Positions 27,904-55,566 of a DNA stretch of 64,000 bases are shown here, piece by piece. This DNA comes from Paraspadella gotoi (taxonomy: Eukaryota; Chaetognatha), in contig CM119269.1 of NCBI GenBank assembly GCA_051294375.1, forward strand, positions 20,350,371 to 20,414,370, given 5' to 3'. Numbering within the stretch: the first letter of the stretch is position 1; each line of letters opens with the position of its first letter. A program made the translations under genes and the position numbers. Under the pieces are notes generated by a model. It worked only from the letters and a program-made list of their open reading frames with translations, was not told where the DNA came from and did not search any database.

Positions 27904-28045
27904 AAAAAAAAAAATTTTTAGAAAAATTTAATCTCCTTAGAGAGAGAGAGAGAGAGAGAGAGAGAAAATCTTTGAAAAATTCTGGTTTTTAAATTCCCGT
28001 GCAGCGACAAAGGATGATTTAAGGGCAATGATTAAGTAAGACAGA

Positions 28046-28175
28046 TTCGAAAGAAAGAAAGAAAGAAAGTAAAGTAAAGTAAAGTAAAGTAAAGTAAAGT
28101 AAAGTAAAGAAAAGAAAAGAAAAGAAAAGAAAAGAAAAGAAAAGAAAAGAAAAGAAAAGAAAAGTAAAGTAAAGG
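28046..28175. repeat. AAAGT then AAAAG microsatellite
   Basis: About 12 perfect AAAGT units followed by about 14 perfect AAAAG units, flanked upstream by a short GA repeat (27940-27965). Confidence 0.95.
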
Positions 28176-29575
28176 AAAATAGAGAAATTTACAAAAAATA
28201 AAATGTAAAACGTAAGAAATGATTAAAGAATTACTTAATACTACGTCACAAATATTCCTTTGAAACAATATGGTCAAAGAGATAATTCGCTTTTAAAATG
28301 AGGCAGACATAAATCATGTTTTAAAATAGGCCCATTTGACGTGACAGACCAAGCGAAACCTCGTTTGTGACGTGACAAATCACGCGTTTTTCTTATCTTT
28401 TTTTTTAATTGTTGAGGAAAATACGCGTCTGTTTGTCTTTCGTTTTTTCTTTGGGTCATTTTCGATTTTTTTCGTTATCTTCAATTAGGTATTCGGCGCA
28501 GCTAGCGAACATATACTCATTAGCGATCTTCCGTTTGTACTAATCCGTTTTTATTTGTTGTTGGAAGTTTTTGTATGTATATTTTCTTGTAATTTTTTAT
28601 ATCTATTTAATCTTGACCACTTCAGCCAATATACGTATTTAAATTTTTCATTGGTTTTTTTTTCTCAAAGGTTTTTAGCATTACTCTTCGCCTGCCAAAT
28701 TCTCATACTGACACAAAATTATACAAAGTGACTTGACTTAAAAGCATTCGTCCCACAAAGGCATTATCATGACCTCGTTCTCAGAGCTATAACTTTCTCG
28801 GGCGACAAAAAGCGAACAAAACAAAGCAGAATGTTGTTTAAAAGAGTTTTAAAGAGGGGTGGGCTGGGTAAGGGTAAGGGGAGGGGAAAGGAAAGGTGGG
28901 GGGGGCGGAGGTGACCAGCTTGCTTGGATATAGCCATATATGTAGGTTCTGTTTTTGTTTTGTTTTGTTTAGTTTACTTTATTTCCAGAGACACACTCCG
29001 CTTCCCCTTCCCAAATTGAATTATTAGATAAATAAAACATTTTTAAGAAAGAAAGCAATATATTATTTGATTAAATAATAGATTAATAGCTATAGTCTCC
29101 TTCAATAAAATAGAAAATTAGAAAAATAGTGAAACAAAGTATTTGCAAATTTTCATAAATACTTGTGAAAAGTTTTGGTTCCTTTGTTGAAAAAGTTTGA
29201 AACGTTTTGCTAAAACTGAACGACAGAGAGAAGATTTGCTGACCAACAAAAAAAACAAAAGGCACATAAATTACTCGAGAACTTTTCAACGTATATTTTT
29301 TGTTAAAGATATACTGGAATATCGTTTATTTAATTTTTTTTTATTTTATTTCTTTGTTTTTAAAATAATTTCATCCGGTTGGCAGTAAAGCAAACGATTT
29401 TCTTTCTTTGATGCTGAAAAAATTAGAACGATAGTTTCTCTTACAAAATGAGGCTTGCATATTAAGTGTGACAGTGCAGGTAAATGTAGCCGGATAGGCT
29501 TATATAAAGAGTAATGACTGAAGAAAAGAAAGAAAATCGAATGTAGCATAAAGCCAAAAAAAAAAGAGAAAAAAG

Positions 29576-32322
29576 ATGGATCCCAACTCGAGGCTCCCGA
29601 CGCTTTTGACCCAAGAGAATTTCAAGGTTAAATTCCTCAACGAATACGATTCGATTCTCTTGGACTTGGACGGAACCATGTGGAACCAAGACGGAATCAC
29701 CGATATACCCAACGTCGCCGCCGCTTACAACGTCAGTAATTAGTGATTGCTTGATTCATTAATTTAAAAAAAACAAAAAAACATTCGATCAATTGCCGAG
29801 TCAGTTCCTTCGCGCCGCCGGTAAACGTGTCTTCTTCATGACCAACTGCGCCAAACTGAGTCGACGAAAACTCTGCGAGAAACTCTGGGACATCGGAGTC
29901 GAATCGGGAGTCCGATACGTCTACACCGCGGGTTACGTCTGCGCGCAGTATATCAAGCAGAGGTGCGAGCTGAGCCGACGAGTAGGTGCGGACAGAGCGA
30001 GATCAGTGGCTAATTCGCGTACTTAATTACTTATATTACTTATATTACTAATAATTACTTATGTCGCGCCGTTTTGTTGTTACTACGTACAATTTAAAAG
30101 CATGAAAAATTTCGGCCCGTTAAATATTTAAAGAAATAGTGCAGAAAACTGAGTTTTACGAACTTAAGTATTAACAGAAACAGTATTAACATAATCAGAA
30201 ACAGTAACAGTGTATAAAAACTGAAAAAAGATAAACAAGTAAAAATTAGACTATTAAAATTCAACAAAACAAAAGACACTAACGTTTAAAATGGAATTTT
30301 AATAAAATTTATGAACTAATTCATAAGAAACTATAAAATATAACGGTCAAGAAGGTTCAAGGATAAAATGTCAAAATCATAAAAAGCAGAATCAGTAAAA
30401 ATCGAAATCTATTCCGCGTTTGTCCTGACTACTTAATAAAATCACATGAAATCATAATTTTTGACGATTCTAAACTTAACGGGCATAATTTCTATTTTTG
30501 AGCGTCGGAACCCATTAAAAAAATTTATAACGTCATAATATCGTATGGTAAAATGCAAATTAGATTGTCGTTAAAGCAGGTAAGCCATTCGCCTTCTTCA
30601 GGTTGGACAAGCGAGCCAAAGTCTACGCGATGGTGGATCAAGGTTTCAAGGAGGAGTTTGAAGAGTTGGGCGTTCCTACATCGGTTACGGGAAGGACTCG
30701 TCGTCAACGTCATCCCAAAGACCATCTCAGTCAAGGAGATTCAAAAGGCGAGCCGTTCACGTTGGAGATGATGATGATGAAAATGGAGATAGTTTAGTGG
30801 GTCTATTTAGACAGAATACTACGTAAAGTACGTATAATATATATATATATTCATACTGTCGTTATTCAAACGGCAAAATCTATATCTAACCTCATTCCAT
30901 AATTAGATTTACATGGACCCGACGTCCGTGCCGTCGTCGCGGGACTCGATCCCTGGTTCTGCGTCACCAAACTCTTTAAAGCCGGTCGCATCTGCAGAAT
31001 AAGAAATGTCTCTTCCTCACGACAGATGCAGGGACGGGGGTGGAGGTGTGGAAGGAGAGAGAGAGAGAGTGAGAGAGAGAAAGTACAAACATTTTTACAG
31101 TTATCATATCTCTTTCTGTAACCCTCGCCCCATCATCTATACAACTTTTGGTCATCCACTACAGCCTTCCATCTCTTTTTCAAAAGATCCCTCTTCTTAG
31201 CTAATATTCCTTCACCTCCGCCAACCACCCCCCCCCCAGATAGCAGCCGGTTACGTCCTTCCCGCCGCAGGTGCCATCGCCAATTCGGTCAAGAGCGCCG
31301 CCAACCGCGAGGCGCCGATCATCATGGGAAAACCCAACGTGCACCTGTTCGACCTGATCAAGCAAGAGCATCTGGGAGTCAATCCGAGCAGGTGGCGGGG
31401 TGGATTGGAAAGCAGACGATTGATTCTCATTTAGAGTTAGGTCATAGTTATTAATTTATGGATTGTTTTCATAGTTGATTGATAAAGCTAGTGTTTCAAA
31501 ATAATTTTTACAATAATTTTTTTTTAGTGTTCTTCAGTAATAACTAACATATTATTAATATACTAATTGTTTTCAATGAATCGATAATCACATTTTGGTC
31601 GATGACAACAACGAATTCAGAACGATCGTGATCGGCGACAAACTGACGACGGACATCAAATTCGCGAAGGCCAATCGACTCTCCTCGGTTCTGGTGATGA
31701 CGGGCAACACGAAGCGAGAGACTCTCGACGACCTGTTGGATACAATCTTGAGGAAAAGGTGAGCCAAGGATTCGTGAGTGGGAGAGGAAAATAACGAAGG
31801 GAACAAAAGGGGATGAAAGTTGGCGAACGTAAAATAGTGATGAAATAGATGAAGAAAAACGATGAAGTGTGGTAGAAACAAACATTTGTAATTTTCTCGA
31901 GGGGAAGAAAGAATATAAAAAAAAGTTTATGCAAAAATTTAGACGAAACGATGAAGGATCTCGTTGGCTATATCATCTTTTTAGTAGAATAAAATTTTAA
32001 AAAATACTAAAATTTTTCGTGAAAATATTGCATCTCTTCACTCTTATTACCAAAGAATCTTCCATTCCATTTTTTTCCCCCCGCTCCCTGCCAAACTTCA
32101 CCGCTCCGGTTCAGATTGACCATTCCGGAGCAGAAGGCCCTCAGGTCACGCTTCCAATGCTGCAACAAGGTCACCGGCTCGCCCGCCGCCAAATGCCAAT
32201 GCGTTCCGACCTTCCTCCTTCCTTCCTTCGGCGATTTCGGTATTTGGGGCGCGCCCCCGGCCTCCGAGGAGGAGACGTGTCAGTGCTACGTTCCTCAGCC
32301 GCCGTGTCACGACGTTTGTTGA
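29576..32322 (+). CDS. PGP/PDXP-like HAD phosphatase with a cysteine-rich C-terminal extension
   Basis: Predicted cytosolic HAD hydrolase of the phosphoglycolate / glycerol-3-phosphate / pyridoxal-phosphate phosphatase group. Exons: 29576-29731, 29805-29962, 30602-30754, 30907-31039, 31240-31391, 31621-31758, 32115-32322. Motif I is LLDLDGT (Asp30 nucleophile, Asp32), motif II FMTN, motif III Lys in MGKPN, motif IV GDKLTTD, so the catalytic set is complete. Three one-base deletions (two in exon 3, one in exon 4) must be repaired for closure; the model is then 366 aa with every phase consistent. Exon 6 ends at AAAAG|GTGAGC, and exon 7 adds ~68 residues with eight Cys (QCC, KCQC, TCQC, PPC, DVC). 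If exon 6 were not spliced, a TGA one codon later would end the protein. It converges on glucocerebrosidase. Confidence 0.85.
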
Positions 32323-32475
32323 GGTCGGGAGCGGCTGACAGTCTACGTTACGCCGCCGCAAGGAGGAACCGTGCTACGTTGCTGTCCTCGTATTTTTTTA
32401 TGGACTTTTTTTTCACGTTCAATTAAAAAAATTCGGGGGGCGGGCGTCAAGATTACGTTCAATCAAGTTGATGAA

Positions 32476-32519
32476 AATAAAGAAAAATAAAATGAAAACA
32501 TTTTTTAGTTGAATTTATT
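32476..32519. promoter_or_regulatory. Candidate polyadenylation signals of two convergent genes
   Basis: AATAAA on the + strand at 32476-32481, ~155 bp after the phosphatase stop, and AATAAA on the - strand at 32514-32519, ~145 bp after the glucocerebrosidase stop. The two 3' UTRs would overlap only slightly or not at all. The sequence is AT-rich, so chance matches are possible. Confidence 0.4.
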
Positions 32520-32660
32520 TAAAACCAATCATTCAAAAGATCATTAAAAGATAATTAAATTATACTATTAACAAAAGAGAATCTATTTAGTAATAATTAT
32601 TTTACCGCCTGAAAACTCTTTTTCTGATCTTTTCAGTTTCCCTTCTTAAGGAGACCCGTA

Positions 32661-45425
<12,765 letters not shown>

Positions 45426-46009
45426 CTTTTGAAGGGTGGGGGGGAGGTGAGAGGTGATAAGAGGAGGAGGGTAGGAGAGAGGGAAATAGAAATAGAATAA
45501 GAACGGAATAGAAAGAAAATAAGAAAGGATTAGCAGAAAATTAAAGAATCGAATGTATAGTTAAGAACGATGGAAAACCGAGATTTTCTATCAAAAACAT
45601 ATTATCTTCGTCTTTACGCACTCATCTGAAAAAAAAGTCCGAAATTTAAAATAACTCATTCGTATTAAAATTCCCAGCCTCACACCATTTATTTTCCGAG
45701 CTTCTCCCTAAATGTATTCAGTCCTCGTACCCTAATCGCATTCAACTCCAAGCTTCCTTTCTTCACCGCGTTTTTTCCAATGAATACGAAATCGCCTTTT
45801 AAAATCGAATGAACGCAAAGGGATAAAATCTCATTTTTTAAAACGAAAAAAAAAANNNNNNNNNNNNNNNNNNNNNNNNNCCTCCATTTTTCCAATGGAT
45901 GAAACCGTTTACAATACAGAAAGGTGTTCTTGACTAATAAAGATCCACATTTTAATTAATTATTATCTACTAAAAATTTTATACGAAAACCTTCATTTAA
46001 AAAAATCTG

Positions 46010-46930
46010 TTTGTTATTTATTATTATAACTTTTTTAGCTGCAATTAATACATGGGACAATGAATTAATGATTAATAATTACTCTTAAAGAATTGAATGA
46101 AATGAATGAATGATGAATGAATTAAATGAATTGAATTAAGAATTAATGAATGAATGATTTAACAATTTTGATATATTAATGAAAACATCTTAATAAAAAA
46201 AATAAATCAGCATCAATAGCGTCAAGCCTCACTTTGTCGAGTCCCGTTTTGTAGGCCGCTGGCGAAGGAATCCCTCCGTTTTTGTTGCAGCATCGGTCGA
46301 AGACAGGGCGTAAACAAACGGATGAAAAACCAAAAAAACAGAGAAAGAAAGATTTGTTTCGTGGCAGTAGCATGATGGGTTTTTTTTCTACTAAGCTAAG
46401 GTTTATGTTATTGTCGTTGGTGACATGAAGTTAATCTTGGCTTGAGTTTTATTAGTTTATTTCTTTTACTTGCGCTTAGGTTATTTATTAATTAATTAAT
46501 TAATTAATTAATTTTTTAGCTGCAATTAATACCATGGGACAATGAATTAATGAATTAATAATTACTTTAATGAATGAATAAATGAATGAATGATGAATGA
46601 ATAAATGATTGAGTTAAGAATTAATGAATGAATGATTTAACAATTTCTTGAATAATTAATGAAAACATCTTAATAAATAAATCGAGCAATCAATAGCGAT
46701 CAAGGCCTCACTTTGTCCGAGTCCTTTTGTAAGCCGCGGGGAAGGATCCCTCGTTTTGTGCAGCCATGGTCGAAGACAGGGCGTAAACAAACGATGGAAA
46801 AACCAAAAAAACAGAGAAAGAAAAGATTTGTTTCGTGCAGTAGCATGTGGGTTTTTTTTTCTACTAAGCTAAGGTTTATGTTATTTGTCGTTTGGTGACA
46901 TAAGTTTAATCTTGGCTTGAGTTTTATAGT
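46010..46930. repeat. Direct duplication of a ~420-bp segment
   Basis: 46030-46440 and 46512-46930 match with scattered indels, both containing TTTTTTAGCTGCAATTAATAC and a stretch that on the minus strand can encode a short hydrophobic ORF starting MLLPRNKSFF in the first copy only. Confidence 0.75.
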
Positions 46931-48714
46931 TTATTTCTTTTACTTTGTAGGTTATTTATATTAATGTATTCTGGTCAATGTATGCTTCAGACCAGAAACA
47001 GTTCTGTATCATTATAATGTTAATGATAAATAGAAAACAAAAACAGTAATTCTGCTGATCGACTTTTTTCCTTTTACTCGCTCCAAACGCCTCGGTATTA
47101 TCTATGTCCAGCTGGCTCTTTTTTCGGAATGTTGTATTTTTAAGCGACGATCAAACAACTTCAAATTGATAAAAATTGTCGGTAAAATTGTAACTTCATG
47201 ATGTTTAGGATCTGTCACCCGGTCGGTTTTATTTTATTTTTTTTTGTTGCTTCTTATTTAGAAGAAACGTAAATAATTTTTTTCGTGAAAAAGAACAATG
47301 TTTGTTTTTTGAATATATACCCACAAACCACCTAAACCCGTAATCACCCTTAATCGTAACACTCAAACCCAAACATTAACTACCTAACCCGTCCGACTTC
47401 GGGTATACCAGTCGGCAAAGTTAAAATAGTGCCAATTTTCAATGTTTTTTTATAAATTTCAATAGATCAAAAAGCGAGAAAATGACTGAAGATATCAAAC
47501 TCTTTACTATATTATATATAGTATATAGTAAATACTAAATCCTTCATAACAATATATAAAAATATAAAATAGTGAAACAAAAAGATAATTTGCAAATTTT
47601 TCATATATATTGTATATATAAGTATATATAGTAGATCCCAAAAGTAGTTATTAGACAAATTCGAGTCATAAAAAACGTTTGCACACTTAATCAGAACGAT
47701 AATATAAATAATTTTAGTAATAAAATTAACTTTAATGCATGAACATAAGGATCCGGATCGAATACGTAATTTCGTATCTTTTTAATGTTAAAAGAACGGT
47801 CCAAAGCCGGTTCAAAAGAACAAAAGATACTAGCGAACCTGGCGGATATTCGCGAATTTTTCATAAAAGAGCATCTTTCCCTTGTTGAAAATCTGACGAT
47901 GAGTTTATTTTTTATTGATAGCATATGTATTATTATAATTATGTTTCTATGTTTATTTAATAATATTCATAATGCTTCACTAATTTTGTAAAGTTTTTTA
48001 GTAGCTGCATGTTATGATTTTAATAGTTTTTTCTGTTTTTTATAGGAAAACATTTTAGAAATTAATCGTTTGTTTGCTGTACTGAAATTCAGTCTAACAT
48101 TATTTAAAGAGAAATTAACATATAAAATATGATTTATATAGTCAATGATAAATAACAATAAAATAATTAATATTAATAAAAGATGAAGTTTTATTTTAAC
48201 ACATGACAATATTTTATACCAAAAACATAAATGCTTTAAACGGATATGATTTTGATTTATTAATTTTAATCCCCTTCTTCTTAAACTATTATTATATTAT
48301 TAAAAGTATTTTTCTATTGTACTATAGTTTTATTTATATACTATTAATAGGCCCAATAATTAAGGCATGAATGAGGGTTTGAGATCCATAGTCAAACTTT
48401 TTTTTCAATTTATAAAAAAATTATCTCTTTTATAAATGAAATGTTTTTGATTTGCATAAAAAAAAGTTAACAAATTATAGGGACAGTTATTTATACATAT
48501 AAAAATGAGTCCCGGTTCATTGGTTGCCTCAAACACAAAAGGATCCAATCGTCCAATCTATGTATTTGCTATTTCAAATTTAGTAATATTTATAAGATCG
48601 TATTATTTTCTTCCTGATCATTCAAAAACATTAATATACTTAAATCTCATTGATTATGATATTGATGGATCCTTTTTCTTATCTATATGTATATACGTGT
48701 ACAGGATTTAGTGC

Positions 48715-48800
48715 CCACATATTAATCTGGCCCATAAAAATTGCGCCCCTAAGGATTGCACCCATTAGCATTGGGCCCACATACAATTGCACCCATAGTA
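48715..48800 (+). repeat. Degenerate ~18-bp repeat around ATTGCACCC
   Basis: Four to five imperfect units (ATTGCGCCC, ATTGCACCC, ATTGGGCCC, ATTGCACCC) in an otherwise AT-rich region. Confidence 0.6.
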
Positions 48801-49848
48801 TTCGCCACGTATTCCCAGCATATTCCCCGATATTCTACCGTGGTACAATCCTTAATGGAACCTAGTTGACTAAAAATTACTTTTAAAAATATAAAAAATA
48901 TTCATTAATATTTTTAAATAATTTAAATTCTTTCTTTGCAGTAATTTTAAAATATTTTTTTTATTATTATTATTATTAAATTATAAAATACTAAAATTTA
49001 ATATTAGTATTATTATTTTTAAATACTTTTATTGTATTTTATCTTGTTATCAAGTTTTTCCATATTTTACGCTACTTTATAAAGCAATGTATAATTAGTA
49101 ACTTAAACGAATAACTATACAATTTATAATACAATTTATATTATTAGATTATATGTAATAAGAACTTAAACAAGCAAAAATTATATTTATTTTAGCAAAA
49201 AATCCTCTTTTGAATTCTCATTTTGTAAGAAAAAGAAGGGGATTTCAAGCTCTCATTAATTGCTATTTTTGTACCTAATTGTATATTAGTATAAGATTAC
49301 TTATAAAACTATTTATAATTTTAATAAAATATATATTCTAAAAAACTATAATATTCCAATTATTTATTATATTACAATAATTAAAACGATTAAAATTACG
49401 CGAATAAAGGCGTCATCGTTTATCTGGACAAAATCGATCGTAAGCAATTGCATTATTTTTAGAGCCAGATTAAAAATCGACCGGAACTCTATGTGAGAAT
49501 ACAAATCGAATAAAAGGTGTTTTAAATTAAAAGTATAATATATGGTGTTGATCACTTTGTGGAACGTTTTTTTGAAAAATCTGAATCCATCTTGATACAC
49601 TAATATAAGCAGTAGCGATTCCTTGTGACGCGTTATAACGAATTATTGGAGATTTAAGAAAATTGTTCCTTTATTTCGGTCTAAACCACTAAACCACGTT
49701 TTTTATTTAACATTTGGAGACAAAAGATTTTCCTTGACCTGAGACGTTCGGATTTATAAATTAATTTATTCAGTTGAGTTATAATTTACAATTGTGAAAT
49801 TTTAATTAGGGAATTTTTTGTATTTTTTTCTTCTCTCTTCACCGGTGA

Positions 49849-51930
<2,082 letters not shown>

Positions 51931-53055
51931 CTTTATTAGGCGGTGGCGAAGGGTTGGAGGCGGGCAGAAGACGGGTGTGAGGTGGTGCTAGAAATGATGG
52001 AGGCGGTGGTTGGAGGCGTCGAAAGGCTTGTAACTCGAAGGAGTACAATGTGATTGAAAAGTCGGGAGCAGAAAATAACGAAGGGAAAGTATAAATAGAG
52101 CAACGCATTTTGTTCAAATCTATTTTATGAAGAAAATATTTTTCAAACAACATGAATGGAGTTCAGAAGCAAAAAAAAGATTTTTTTGGGAAAAACGTCT
52201 ACTTTTGACAATGCTGGTTAGCGTAATATTCCTCTTTAATAATCATTGGTTCAGTTTTGATAGGGGAGTTGAGAGGTGGAGTGAGTAAGTGATAGAGAGA
52301 GAGAGACGTGAGAGAGAGAAGAGAGAGAGATGAGAGAGAGAGTGTGTGTGTGGTGACGAGAGAAATAAAGAAAGAAAGAAAGAAAGAAAGATGAGAGGAG
52401 ACGAGAGAGAGAAAGAAAGAAAGAAAAGAAAGATATAATAAGAAAGAAAGAAAGATAAGAAATAAGAAAGAAAGAAAGAAAGAAGACGGAACGGGCCTAC
52501 ATGAGAACGAAATTGTTGATTATTAGTTGTATTAAAATCTTACCAAAAGGAAATAGCCCCCCAAATTGTGAAAAAAACCCAGATACTTTGTTTTATCGAA
52601 ACTTTAATTGACTGTTGAATCCCTCCGGGGTGTTAAATTAGCTTCTCGCATTCTTGACGCCTGAGATAAAAGATTTCATGACATTTTTGAAAAACCCCTC
52701 GTCACAAAGAATTAGGGTCGATTTAATTCAATTAATCTTTATATTAACAGAAAATTAATATTTTCGTTTTTCCCTGAAATCGATTCTTTTTAAAAGAAAT
52801 TATTGAAGATTTCCTTGAAAGAAATAGTTTTGGGCTACTAAAATTAATCGAAATTTTTCATCTTTACTTTCATTCATTTTATNNNNNNNNNNNNNNNNNN
52901 NNNNNNNNNNNNNNNNNNNNNTTCATGCGTGTATTGTGTAATAATGTAATTTACTTTTCGTCCTAGATCCGATTAGTATTGTATTTTTATTACATAAACT
53001 ACAATTAGTTAATACCAAATAATTAAATTAACGAATTAAATAAATTACAATTTAC
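51931..53055. other. Intergenic region between receptor-like genes 5 and 4
   Basis: Contains GA and AAAG microsatellites (52285-52490) and a 39-N gap (52883-52921). It should hold the signal-peptide exon of gene 5 and the last tail exon of gene 4. A possible terminal exon reading GVKNARS-stop near 52645-52665 is too weak to claim. Confidence 0.5.
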
Positions 53056-53492
53056 CAATAATTGTTTTCTCTTCGTTCGTCGAACGACTCTGAGCCAAAT
53101 TCGCGTAAAGGAGTCCGTCTTGTTCATCAGATATTTGGGCGGCGTCATCGACGCTTCCTCCAGCGCCACTTACTCCAACTCCAGCGTCGAGTTCGACGTA
53201 TGTTCCCTCGCCGGGGCCAGTCATGTCAACGCCTTTTTCTACGGGATCGTGGCGGTTTTGATACTCGTTTAATGACGTCAANNNNNNNNNNNNNNNNNNN
53301 NNNNNNNNNNNNNNNNNNNNNNNNNNNNNNNNNNNNNNNNNNNNNNNNNNNNNNNNNNNNNNNNNNNNNNNNNNNNNNNNNNNNNNNNNNNNNNNNNNNN
53401 NNNNNNNNNNNNNNNNNNNNNNNNNNNNNNNNNNNNNNNNNNNNNNNNNNNNNNNNNNNNNNNNNNNNNNNNNNNNNNNNNNNNNNNNNNNN

Positions 53493-53531
<39 letters not shown>

Positions 53532-54874
53532 GAAAATAATAGTACTGATGATAAGAAAAACAATATTTTTTTCCAAAAAACGAACGATATTTTTTTATTT
53601 TCCATTTTTTTCTTCTTCCAATCGATCAGTGATATTTTTTTTTTCACTCGTTTTTTGTTAATCATAGTACCTAATCAATTTTTAATCATTTTAAAAATAT
53701 ACGGTATGAATGAAATGTTATATTTCTATTTGAGATAATACTCAAAACTAATAACATTTCTTCCCCCTTATCTATTTGAATTATTGTTTATTTATATACT
53801 TACCTTTTCCGATGCTGCGTTGCTCTTTTGTCCTTTTGACTTCCGTCTTTGCTTCTTCATCAGGAAAACAGTGAAGATGACGAGAACAACGACTAAGAAG
53901 ACGATGACGACGACGAAGACGAAGCCGATGTTCTCTTTCAGCCAATCAAATGCGGAGGCGTTTGTGGCGGGCGAGGAGGTGGTCGACGTTGCACCTGTGA
54001 TTTCGGTGGGCGGCGTTGAGGAATATATATCGAAATTGAGGAATCTTTAGATATAAAAAAATTAACATATTTGAGCAAGGAATTTTCAAAAAGTATAATA
54101 TGAAAATTTACCGGATATCTTTGAGACATTATATCGTATAAGGGTAATATTCCCAACTCCAATTTTATCATAAAATGAAGAGTAATTGTAGGCACAAATT
54201 AATTCAGCGCTAGAGAACTTGTCATTGACTTTTATTGTATAAGTATAATTATTGTTCGGCTCATATTGGATGCTCTCGATTCCAAATGATGTTAAATTGC
54301 CAAAAAATATTTTGTTTTTCCCATAGAACATCGTACGAGATTCTCCGGATGGGAATTCTAATATGAGAATTGGAACCAAGTTTGGGTTTTCTTGCAGGCA
54401 ATAGATTACTTTTTCATCGTAGCTTTTTATGTGCATTTGGATAATCTTGGGTTGTTTTTGTAAGACAGTTACTAATAAATCTAGAGTCTGTTCCGAAACA
54501 ACATTTATTTCCAACTCATTGAATACGCTCTCTGACGGTATAACTAAGGCGAAATAATTTATGTTTAAGTCTTTATATTTAAGGCGTTTCCCCATTTAAT
54601 CGCGTTGAGGAGTACTTGAAAATCTAGATATGCGCCTTTGGGGATTTGTAAGACGCCTTACATAAACCTGTGTGTCTTTAGATGCGTAACATTTTTCTAT
54701 ATTTATGTATTTGTTTGAGCAACCGGTGACCAAGAACAGAGTACCGGTAGAGGTGTTGGCCATTTATTCAAGAGTTTTTTAGTACATCCCCGTATGCAAT
54801 TTTTAGTTATGGTTGTAACCAACAACAATAACGGTAAAACTATAAACGCGAGAAAACCAAGTCGAAGCGGCCAT
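53056..54874 (-). pseudogene. Receptor-like protein 4: family member with disrupted N-terminus and ITIM-like tail
   Basis: Three exons are visible: ectodomain 54112-54874, TM 53804-53994, tail 53056-53281 running into the 211-N gap (53282-53492). The ectodomain has the signature CLQENPNLVPIL and second Cys in AELICAYNYSS, with many Asn-linked sequons. The N-terminal third is broken. A signal-peptide-like stretch (LGFLAFIVLPLLLLVTT) is out of frame with the ATG at 54872-54874, a second frameshift follows its KWPTPLP, and an in-frame TAA lies at 54596-54598. From 54595 on the frame is open. TM helix is after FDWLKENIG, then MKKQRRK. The tail contains GTYVEL and DGLLYANL; the latter matches the ITIM pattern and also YxN. 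Either a decayed paralogue or locally bad sequence; the exons downstream of the stop look fully conserved. Confidence 0.68.
53282..53492. other. Assembly gap (211 N) followed by AAT microsatellite
   Basis: Run of N adjoining AAT repeats at 53493-53528, inside the intron/tail exon boundary of receptor-like gene 4. Confidence 0.95.
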
Positions 54875-55566
54875 CGCGCTTAAAATAAAACCGATCAAAA
54901 CTGTGCATTTTTTAAAGAGAAAGAAAATGAGTAAGCGGTTAAGAGAAGGGACATGCGGGCGGGCGATTGGAGTTTGAAATTCAAAAGAAATTCTGACTAT
55001 GAAAATCGAGACGAGGATCGCTATAGGAATTTTATAACAAAACAAACAATCAGACATTAAAATACCGAATGACATGAAAAAGTCCGCCTTTGATCCCTCG
55101 ACCTCATCGGTTGGTTGCAGTTGACAGGTGATCTTTCACATTTAGTTAATTTTTGATAATTAGATAATTTAGTTTTTGATGAATATATTTCCACTGGGTT
55201 TGGAAGGATTTTATTACGTATATTCGCTATTGAAAACAATAAAATCTTTATGTTATGATCTAATTATCATGAAAAAAAATTCATGCAAAAAGTATTCATA
55301 CATTCATACGATTATTCATAAATAATCGTTCTATCATAAATCATTAAGCATATGTATCTAAAGAGAGTAACATAATACAATACAGGATAATTTTAAAACT
55401 TTTGTTGGTGCACTTAAAAGATAAAAATGAGAATCAGAAGATAAAAGAATACATACAACAATCTAAGATTTTTTATTTATTTATAATCATTAATAACTAA
55501 TATTAACTATATATTTCACTTCCTCAAAGCATTATCAATGATATCATTTTCAAAATTTTCTTGAAA
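54875..55566. other. Intergenic region between receptor-like genes 4 and 3
   Basis: AT-rich. No supported coding sequence or structured element seen. Confidence 0.5.

Larger units (their letters stand above)
17641..27911. repeat. Copy B of the ~10-kb phosphatase / glucocerebrosidase / ADH-3' unit
   Basis: Direct duplicate of 27935-37291 in the same orientation, starting in a GA microsatellite and ending at the ADH last exon. Differences are dominated by one-base insertions and deletions spread evenly over exons and introns. One ~710-bp segment (18450-19165) is extra. This is consistent with unpolished read sequence or an unmerged allele. Confidence 0.75.
45426..49848. other. AT-rich intergenic region between glucocerebrosidase and the receptor array
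   Basis: Should contain the glucocerebrosidase signal-peptide exon and promoter, but none is convincing. It includes N gap 45856-45880, a ~480-bp direct repeat (46010-46930) and a degenerate ATTGCACCC repeat (48715-48800). The sequence from about 47400 on is extremely AT-rich and otherwise featureless. Confidence 0.6.

Noticed and set aside
46176-46373. Short ORF MLLPRNKSFF... as the glucocerebrosidase signal-peptide exon
   Set aside because: Its possible donor is in the wrong phase for the exon at 45425, and the duplicate copy at ~46.7 kb does not preserve it.
53056-53281. ITAM in the tail of receptor-like gene 4 (YVEL plus YANL)
   Set aside because: About 27 residues separate the two motifs, far more than the 6-12 expected for an ITAM; kept as an ITIM-like single motif.
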